Source: JBBILO01 sp037444855 | GTDB taxonomy: Bacteria > Patescibacteriota > Microgenomatia > UBA1406 > GWC2-37-13 | Reading direction: 5' to 3' | Assembly (NCBI GenBank): GCA_037444855.1 | Contig: JBBILO010000026.1 | Location: 1-8,360, forward strand | DNA length: 8,360 nucleotides | Part shown: positions 1 to 4,769 of the stretch, one piece after another | How the letters are laid out: the number at the start of each line of letters is the position of its first letter | Position numbering within the stretch: the first letter of the stretch is position 1 | The notes under the pieces: generated by a model | What the model saw: the letters and a program-made list of their open reading frames with translations, nothing else | The model's database searches: none | Told to the model about the DNA's origin: nothing | Position numbers and translations under genes: made by a program

Positions 1-383
<383 letters not shown>

Positions 384-418
384 TCTTTTTGCCTTTTTCC
401 TCAAAATTTTTAAACTTG

Positions 419-444
419 AAGATTAAGAATCTTTGGTCTTTTTT
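419..444 (+). terminator. Possible intrinsic terminator after 23S rRNA
   Basis: AAGATT (419-424) and AATCTT (428-433) can form a 6-bp stem with a 3-base loop. A run of six T (439-444) begins five bases after the stem. The stem is AT-rich and weak for an rRNA operon, so this is a tentative call. It is the only hairpin plus T-run I see soon after the rRNA. Confidence 0.4.
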
Positions 445-906
445 CGATCATTTACACCTTAACGGAGGCCAATTTCATGTTTTAAACTTCAAATAAAAAA
501 TTCCATATTCAAATCATAAATGACAAATTACCATTGTAAATCCTTTGAATCTTAGCAAATTTTTAATTTTTAATTTTCAGTTAACTCGGAATTGGTTCAC
601 TTATTTCTAGATCCTAGTACCATCCGAATTGGCGGACGTAAAATGAAACAAAGAAGATCTCATATTAGTCATTTCAAATAATGTGTTAGCAAAGTAAGAA
701 ATCTAGCTTACATAACGGAATGTTAATCAAAATAAACTCAAAACTTAAAAGTTAAAAAGTCATAATGGAAGTTAAAAAGAAAAGTAATATCCGCTATAAC
801 CAGTAAAACAAAAATGGTAACCAGTTACTGATTTCAACCAATTTCAACTTTTATACTTCCTTACACCTTTACACACTTAAACTGGTGATTAAAAATATTC
901 ACTGAT
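445..906. other. AT-rich intergenic region without a recognisable gene
   Basis: This stretch between the rRNA and thrS is very AT-rich and has frequent stops in all frames. I found no 5S rRNA signature (no CCGAAC-type core), no tRNA T-loop (GGTTCGA-like) on either strand, and no convincing small gene. It carries short spaced direct repeats (749-848), listed separately. The window therefore shows no 5S gene directly after 23S. Confidence 0.7.
749..850. repeat. Short direct repeats at about 10- and 20-bp spacing
   Basis: AAGTTAAAAAG occurs at 749-759 and 769-779 (20 bp apart). TAACCAGT occurs at 797-804 and 818-825 (21 bp apart). ATTTCAAC occurs at 831-838 and 841-848 (10 bp apart). GTAAC-CA-GTTAC (817-828) is an inverted repeat, and CAGTAA (801-806) pairs with TTACTG (825-830). 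The spacings are near one or two turns of the helix. The repeats are seen directly. A binding function is only a guess, because AT-rich DNA yields such repeats by chance. Confidence 0.45.
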
Positions 907-936
907 TTAAATTATTTTTTGCTTATTTAGTATAAT
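907..936 (+). promoter_or_regulatory. Predicted thrS operon promoter
   Basis: A perfect -10 box TATAAT lies at 931-936. The best -35 at normal spacing is TTAAAT (907-912, 18-bp spacer), matching TTGACA at only three positions. The -10 ends eight bases before the thrS ATG, so transcription should begin at about 942-945, at or within a few bases of the start codon. No ribosome binding site lies upstream. This predicts a leaderless or nearly leaderless mRNA. Confidence 0.6.
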
Positions 937-944
937 TAAATCAT

Positions 945-2705
945 ATGCAAAATGATCTTAGTAAAAAGGAAGAGTTGGCTAAATTAAGACATTCATGCGC
1001 TCATCTTTTGGCGGCTTCAGTTTTATCTCTCTATCCAAAAGCAAAAATTACCTTAGGACCACCGGTAGATAACGGTTTTTACTATGATATTGACTTCGGG
1101 GAGGTAAAAATTTCTCTTGAAGATTTGCCAAAAATTGAAAAGAGAATGAGAGAGATAGTAAAAGATTGGGAAGAATTTAAAAGAATAGAAGTTGATGAGA
1201 AAAAAGCCAGAAAATTATATGCCGATAACCCCTATAAACTAGAACTAATCGATGAGATTGCTAAAAAAGGTGAAAAAATTACCCTCTATCAATCGGGCGA
1301 TTTTATTGACCTTTGTCGAGGAGGTCATGTTGATAAACCAAATAAAAAAATAAAATACTTCAAACTTCTTTCAATCGCTGGCGCTTATTGGCGGCGGGAT
1401 GAAAAGAATCCGATGTTGACTAGAATATATGGAACTGCCTTTTTTTCCAAGGAAGAATTGGAAAAATATCTTCATCAATTAGAAGAAGCTAAAAAACGTG
1501 ATCATCGGGTTTTGGGAAGAAAACTCGATCTTTTTCTTCTCGTGCCTGAGGTTGGTGGTGGTTTGCTTCTTTGGACACCAAAAGGCGCTGTGATCAGACG
1601 ACAGATTGAAAATTTAATTATTAAAGAACAAACCAATAGAGGTTACCTTCATGTTTATACCCCTCATATTGGCAAAAAATCTCTTTGGCAAACATCTGGT
1701 CATTGGGATCTTTACCGAGACAAAATGTATTCGCCAATGAAAATCGATAATGATGAATATTTGGTGAAACCAATGAATTGTCCGTTTCACATGATGATTT
1801 ATAAGTCGAAACAGCGAACTTATAAAGAATTACCTTTGAAAATCGCTGAAATTGCTACAGTTTATCGATATGAAAAACCTGGTGAGCTAAGCGGAATGTT
1901 AAGAGTTCGCCATATCACTCAGGATGATTCCCATATCTTTTGCCAACCAAATCAAACAGTAGAGCAATTTTTAGAGGTATTTGATTTGATGCTCTATTAT
2001 ATGAAGATCTTCCACATCAAAGATTATTACCTACGCTTAGGTTTGCGATCACCGAAAGAAAAGTATTTAGGTAACGATCAAATTTGGCAAAAAGCCGAAA
2101 AAGAAATGCTAAAAGCCATTAATAAATTAGGAATTAACTATGTCAGAAGCGAAGGTGACGCCGCATTTTACGGGCCAAAATTAGACCTTATTATTCGTGA
2201 TGCAATTGGTCGAGAATGGCAATGTGGAACAATTCAAATCGATTTTATGTTACCTGAAAGATTTGGTTTGGAGTATATCGATAAAAACGGAAAAAAAGAG
2301 AGACCGGTTCTGATCCATCGAGCGCCTCTTGGGTCACTAGAAAGATGGGTAGCCATCCTTATCGAACACTATAACGGAGAATTTCCTCTTTGGCTTTCGC
2401 CATTGCAAATCGTCATTTTGCCAATTTCTGATAAATACATCGATTACGCAAAAATCATTGAAAAAAAATTGCAGGCAAACAATTTGCGAACTCTTTTAGA
2501 TGACAGCAACAATACTCTCTCCTATAAAATCCGCCAATCAACCTTGCAAAAAGTTCCCTATCTGATTATAATAGGGGAAAAGGAGCAAGAGGAAAGAGAA
2601 AAAATGATGATTAGTGTTCGGACTAATAAAGGTGAGGATTTAGGTAGAGTGAGTTTTTATCAGTTTCTAGCTCAAATAAAACAACAAATTGAGAATTTTG
2701 CCTAA
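945..2705 (+). CDS. thrS: Threonyl-tRNA synthetase lacking the TGS domain
   Basis: This class II synthetase charges tRNA-Thr with threonine in the cytoplasm. The protein has 586 residues, against about 640 in E. coli. It starts directly in the editing domain: H16-x3-H20 and C124-x3-H128 (in DLCRGGH) are the Ser-tRNA-Thr hydrolysis residues. The catalytic core has the zinc ligands C279 (MNCPFH), H330 (DDSHIF) and H458 (IHRAPLGS), spaced as in E. coli. The C-terminal 110 or so residues form the anticodon-binding domain (from LQIVILP). The start is fixed by an in-frame stop at 933-935, so the roughly 60-residue N-terminal TGS domain is truly absent, as in some reduced bacteria. It heads an operon with infC, rpmI and rplT and overlaps infC slightly. 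No Shine-Dalgarno sequence precedes it. Confidence 0.97.
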   Translation: MQNDLSKKEELAKLRHSCAHLLAASVLSLYPKAKITLGPPVDNGFYYDIDFGEVKISLEDLPKIEKRMREIVKDWEEFKRIEVDEKKARKLYADNPYKLELIDEIAKKGEKITLYQSGDFIDLCRGGHVDKPNKKIKYFKLLSIAGAYWRRDEKNPMLTRIYGTAFFSKEELEKYLHQLEEAKKRDHRVLGRKLDLFLLVPEVGGGLLLWTPKGAVIRRQIENLIIKEQTNRGYLHVYTPHIGKKSLWQTSGHWDLYRDKMYSPMKIDNDEYLVKPMNCPFHMMIYKSKQRTYKELPLKIAEIATVYRYEKPGELSGMLRVRHITQDDSHIFCQPNQTVEQFLEVFDLMLYYMKIFHIKDYYLRLGLRSPKEKYLGNDQIWQKAEKEMLKAINKLGINYVRSEGDAAFYGPKLDLIIRDAIGREWQCGTIQIDFMLPERFGLEYIDKNGKKERPVLIHRAPLGSLERWVAILIEHYNGEFPLWLSPLQIVILPISDKYIDYAKIIEKKLQANNLRTLLDDSNNTLSYKIRQSTLQKVPYLIIIGEKEQEEREKMMISVRTNKGEDLGRVSFYQFLAQIKQQIENFA

Positions 2706-3222
2706 AAACAAGCTTTTTTCAAAAAAAAGATATCTAATTAATCAACAAATAACTGCAAATGTGTTGAGGGTTGTTGATTTTGAAGGAAAAAATTGGGGAG
2801 TTATCTCCAGAGATGAGGCCTTAAAAAAAGCTAAAGAGTTAGAGTTAGATTTAGTGTTAGTTGCTCCACAAGCTAATCCGCCAGTGGCAAAGATTATTGA
2901 CTTTAAGAAATTTTTATACCAAGAAAATAAAAAAGAAAAGAAAAGTAAAAGTGGTCAGAAAGGTGGAACCAAAGATATCAATTTCGGTCTTTTTATCGCC
3001 CAAAATGACTTACAACGATTGATTAAAAAGGGACAAGATTTTATTAAAGAAGGTTTTCAGTTAAGACTTAATCTTGTTCTTAAAGGAAGAGAGATCATAA
3101 AAAAACAAAGAGGATTTGATATAATTAGTTATTTTATTAACAATTTAGGACCTGTTAAAATTAGTAAACCGCCAAAACTTGAAGGGCAAGTGATTAGAGC
3201 GGTTGTTGTTAAGTCAAAATAA
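2689..3222 (+). CDS. infC: Translation initiation factor IF-3, non-ATG start
   Basis: IF-3 binds the 30S subunit, keeps it apart from 50S and checks start codon and initiator tRNA. The N-domain is recognisable from about residue 15 (YLINQQI, then VAPQANPPVAKIIDFKKFLY at about 57-76). A lysine-rich linker follows, then the C-domain with NDLQ, LKGRE and KPPKLEGQ. Length (177 residues) is normal. The frame contains no ATG codon at all. An in-frame stop at 2677-2679 limits the start to TTG 2689, ATT 2695 or TTG 2698; TTG 2689 is used here. E. coli infC starts with AUU, which IF-3 discriminates against as autoregulation, so ATT 2695 is a serious alternative. The gene overlaps the end of thrS by 8-17 bases, so translation may be coupled. 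There is no room for an L20-type leader, and no Shine-Dalgarno sequence is visible. Confidence 0.93.
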   Translation: MRILPKNKLFSKKRYLINQQITANVLRVVDFEGKNWGVISRDEALKKAKELELDLVLVAPQANPPVAKIIDFKKFLYQENKKEKKSKSGQKGGTKDINFGLFIAQNDLQRLIKKGQDFIKEGFQLRLNLVLKGREIIKKQRGFDIISYFINNLGPVKISKPPKLEGQVIRAVVVKSK

Positions 3223-3223
3223 C

Positions 3224-3427
3224 ATGGCAAAAACAAAAGCAAAAACAAAAAAATCTGTGGCTAAAAGATTTAAACTAACCAAAACCGGAAAGGTTTTATT
3301 TAGACAACAGGGATTTAGGCATTTAAGATCAAAGAAATCTAAATCGTGGTTGAGAAGAAAAAAGAAATTGAAAGAACTTGTTGGTCAATATAAAAAGAAA
3401 GTATTAAAAATGTTAGCTAAAAAATAA
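3224..3427 (+). CDS. rpmI: 50S ribosomal protein L35 (bL35)
   Basis: This small basic protein of the large ribosomal subunit has 67 residues. It shows the family pattern: an N-terminal K/T-rich stretch, then VAKRFKLTKTGKV, then RHLRSKKS and an Arg/Lys-rich tail. An open frame continues upstream inside infC, but ATG 3224 gives the usual L35 N-terminus (MAKTK) and lies one base after the infC stop, so it is the likely start. No Shine-Dalgarno sequence precedes it; coupling to infC termination is plausible. The order infC-rpmI-rplT is the classic bacterial one, in which L20 commonly represses the operon. I see no defined L20 binding structure here. Confidence 0.95.
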   Translation: MAKTKAKTKKSVAKRFKLTKTGKVLFRQQGFRHLRSKKSKSWLRRKKKLKELVGQYKKKVLKMLAKK

Positions 3428-3429
3428 TT

Positions 3430-3777
3430 ATGGCAAGAGTCAAATCAGGGATCTTAACCAAAAAAAAACATAAAAAAGTTTTGAAGTTGGCAAAAGGTTA
3501 TTGGATGTCTCGCCACAAACAGTTTAAGAAAGCGAAAGAAGCAGTGTTACATGCAGGTGAATATGCATTTGCCGGAAGAAAATTAAGAAAAAGAGATTTT
3601 CGTCGTCTTTGGATAATTCGCTTAAATGCGGCAGTTTCTCAGCTAGGACTCAAGTATAGTCAATTTATTAAACTCCTTAAAGATAAAAAAATTGACCTTG
3701 ATCGGAAGGTTCTTTCAAACATCGCTGTTGAATATCCCAAAGTTTTTGAAAAAATCGTTGAGTTTGTAAGAAAATGA
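3430..3777 (+). CDS. rplT: 50S ribosomal protein L20 (bL20)
   Basis: L20 binds 23S rRNA early in large-subunit assembly and in several bacteria represses its own operon. The 115-residue product has the full family signature: MARVKSG at the start, KKHKKVLKLAKGYW at about 12-25, the basic GRKLRKRDFRRLWI stretch near 49-62, and DRKVLSNIAV near 91-100. ATG 3430 lies two bases after the rpmI stop. No ribosome binding site is visible, consistent with coupled translation. It is the last gene of the thrS operon: a hairpin terminator begins at the base after its TGA stop. Confidence 0.97.
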   Translation: MARVKSGILTKKKHKKVLKLAKGYWMSRHKQFKKAKEAVLHAGEYAFAGRKLRKRDFRRLWIIRLNAAVSQLGLKYSQFIKLLKDKKIDLDRKVLSNIAVEYPKVFEKIVEFVRK

Positions 3778-3804
3778 AATCCTTCGAGGATTCTTTTTAT
3801 TTTG
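3778..3804 (+). terminator. Intrinsic terminator of the thrS-rplT operon
   Basis: AATCCT (3778-3783) pairs with AGGATT (3787-3792), a perfect 6-bp stem with a 3-base loop that may rearrange to a UUCG-type tip. It is followed by C, five T, A and three more T (3793-3803). The hairpin starts immediately after the rplT stop codon, where an operon terminator is expected. Confidence 0.8.
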
Positions 3805-3808
3805 TCTT

Positions 3809-3928
3809 ATGAAATTAAAAAAATACTCTAAAAATCTTAATAAAGAAATTTTTCTTAAATTAATTATCATTTTTTCCTCAGTCATTCTCATTCTTTCTTC
3901 TATTTTGCCTCTTATTTTCATCAGATAA
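3809..3928 (+). CDS. Possible small single-pass membrane peptide (39 aa)
   Basis: I do not recognise this gene. The ATG at 3809 opens a 39-residue frame ending at TAA 3926. The first 13 or so residues are basic and polar (MKLKKYSKNLNKE). The rest is almost wholly hydrophobic (about residues 14-38: many I, L, F, V and S) and ends in Arg before the stop. This is the layout of a one-helix membrane peptide. It lies just after the rplT terminator and before ruvC on the same strand. No Shine-Dalgarno sequence and no good promoter is seen. AT-rich DNA favours such codons by chance, so a non-coding explanation remains open. Conservation of the frame in relatives would settle it. Confidence 0.4.
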   Translation: MKLKKYSKNLNKEIFLKLIIIFSSVILILSSILPLIFIR

Positions 3929-3945
3929 ATATCAACCAATGATTA

Positions 3946-3983
3946 TATAATTCATTTATTATTGGCCGAAATTTATTTATACT
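3946..3983 (+). promoter_or_regulatory. Candidate ruvC promoter elements
   Basis: Two -10 boxes are possible. TATAAT (3946-3951) is perfect and would give a leader of roughly 30 bases without a Shine-Dalgarno sequence. TATACT (3978-3983) matches five of six positions and ends seven bases before the ruvC ATG, which would make the mRNA leaderless, as proposed for thrS. Neither has a good -35. Sequence alone does not decide between them. Confidence 0.45.
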
Positions 3984-3990
3984 TTTTAAT

Positions 3991-4485
3991 ATGTATCTAT
4001 CAATCGATCCTGGTTATGAAAAATTAGGTTACTGCATTTTTAAAATTGATAAAAATTACAATCATCGATTTCACCTAATCACTTCTGGTTTAATCAAAAC
4101 AAAAAGAGAAGCGATTGAAAACAGATTAGTAATCATTTATGAAAAATTAAAAGAAATTATTGATCGGTATTCGATTAAAAAAATAATTGTTGAGGAAATT
4201 TTCTTTTTTAAAAATCAAAAAACAATAGTTAAAGTCTCGATGATTCATGGATTATTGGGGTTGTTGGCTGGACAGAATGATATTGAATTTTGTTATTTGT
4301 CACCGCTAGAAATCAAGGAAGCGATCACCGGTTATGGCCGAGCTGATAAAAAAGGTGTAAGAAAAATGCTTTTGCAACAATTAGATTTAGATTTGAAGAA
4401 TAAAGAAGATGATGAGATTGATGCCATCGCCGGTGGTCTCACCTATGCATTAAAAGACTCAGTTTCCATCACGGAAAAGCCTTGA
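3991..4485 (+). CDS. ruvC: Crossover junction endodeoxyribonuclease RuvC
   Basis: RuvC is a dimeric nuclease that cuts Holliday junctions symmetrically, normally together with the RuvAB branch-migration motor. The 164-residue product has an RNase H-like fold. All four metal-binding acidic residues of the family can be placed: D6 (SIDPG), E68 (IIVEEIFF), D141 and D144 (DDEIDAIAGG). The conserved TGYGRADK loop is at 113-120, equivalent to VGIGSAEK in E. coli. Length is close to the E. coli protein (173 residues). ATG 3991 gives the normal N-terminus directly before the first catalytic strand. No Shine-Dalgarno sequence is present. Neither ruvA nor ruvB is adjacent. This is the housekeeping resolvase, not a CRISPR nuclease, although the cas operon follows. 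Confidence 0.95.
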   Translation: MYLSIDPGYEKLGYCIFKIDKNYNHRFHLITSGLIKTKREAIENRLVIIYEKLKEIIDRYSIKKIIVEEIFFFKNQKTIVKVSMIHGLLGLLAGQNDIEFCYLSPLEIKEAITGYGRADKKGVRKMLLQQLDLDLKNKEDDEIDAIAGGLTYALKDSVSITEKP

Positions 4486-4536
4486 CCTTAGTTTCTCTTC
4501 ATTAGAATTTTTTGAATTTTGAATATTTAAATCTTA

Positions 4537-4549
4537 TTCACGATCGTGG
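4537..4549. promoter_or_regulatory. Distal palindromic element, TTCACGATCGTGG
   Basis: CACGATCGTG (4539-4548) is a perfect 10-bp palindrome, GC-rich in a strongly AT-rich gap. With its flanks it repeats almost exactly 205 bp downstream at the cas10 promoter (12 of 13 bases identical). It has no loop, so a DNA-binding dimer is more likely than an RNA hairpin. The protein that would bind is not identified. Confidence 0.5.
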
Positions 4550-4659
4550 GCTAATTTTTAAATAATAAACAATAAAAAATTTCTTGAAATCAAACAAAAT
4601 TTTTTAATTAAAAAATATTAAATAAATTTATTTTTAAAGAAAAGCTAACTGAAAATCTC

Positions 4660-4693
4660 AACATTTTATACAGCGATTTGGGATCAAAATGTT
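4660..4693. repeat. Inverted repeat AACATTTT / AAAATGTT
   Basis: AACATTTT (4660-4667) and AAAATGTT (4686-4693) are perfect 8-bp inverted repeats separated by 18 bases. The arm spacing of about 26 bp suits a dyad for a DNA-binding protein better than a terminator, as no T-run follows. The arms are AT-rich, so chance is possible. Confidence 0.35.
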
Positions 4694-4731
4694 TTGAAAT
4701 TTTAAAAAAAGCGATTTACTTCTTTTCATTA

Positions 4732-4760
4732 TTGATTTTTTTTCACGATTGTGGTAAAAC
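4732..4760 (+). promoter_or_regulatory. Predicted csm operon promoter
   Basis: TTGATT (4732-4737) is a four-of-six -35 box. A 17-bp spacer leads to TAAAAC (4755-4760), a weak -10 helped by an upstream TG (4752-4753) as in extended -10 promoters. Transcription would begin at about 4767-4770, at the cas10 ATG, making the mRNA leaderless. An alternative -10, TATGTT (4761-4766), lies too close to the start codon. The proximal palindrome fills the spacer. Confidence 0.5.
4742..4754. promoter_or_regulatory. Proximal palindromic element within the cas10 promoter
   Basis: TTCACGATTGTGG differs from the distal copy by one base (T for C at the centre). The CACGATTGTG core (4744-4753) sits between the predicted -35 and -10 boxes, the classic position for a repressor operator. 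This placement and the near-identity with the distal copy are the main reasons to regard both as functional sites. No regulator gene is in the window. Confidence 0.5.
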
Positions 4761-4769
4761 TATGTTGTA

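Larger units (their letters stand above)
4486..4731. other. AT-rich gap upstream of the csm operon
   Basis: No gene, tRNA or CRISPR repeat array is visible between ruvC and the cas10 promoter. It holds the distal copy of the palindromic element (4537-4549), an inverted repeat (4660-4693) and two copies of AGCGATTT (4672-4679 and 4710-4717). No convincing terminator for ruvC was found, so some read-through into the cas genes is possible. Confidence 0.6.

Noticed and set aside
3203..3223. Upstream start of the L35 frame at 3203
   Set aside because: It lies within infC and adds seven residues before the canonical MAKTK start.
3715..3939. Minus-strand frame of 74 codons overlapping the end of rplT
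   Set aside because: It overlaps a conserved gene and its terminator antisense, has no promoter and resembles no known protein; it looks like a shadow frame.
3991..4485. RuvC next to cas genes as a possible CRISPR nuclease
   Set aside because: It has the length and all four acidic residues of the housekeeping Holliday-junction resolvase and lies in a separate unit from the csm operon.
4579..4606. ATTTC-TT-GAAAT with following T-run as a ruvC terminator
   Set aside because: The loop would be only two bases and the stem is short and AT-rich, so it is not credible as a terminator.
4486..4769. CRISPR array or leader in the gap before cas10
   Set aside because: No repeat of 25-40 bases recurs; only short 8-13 base repeats are present.
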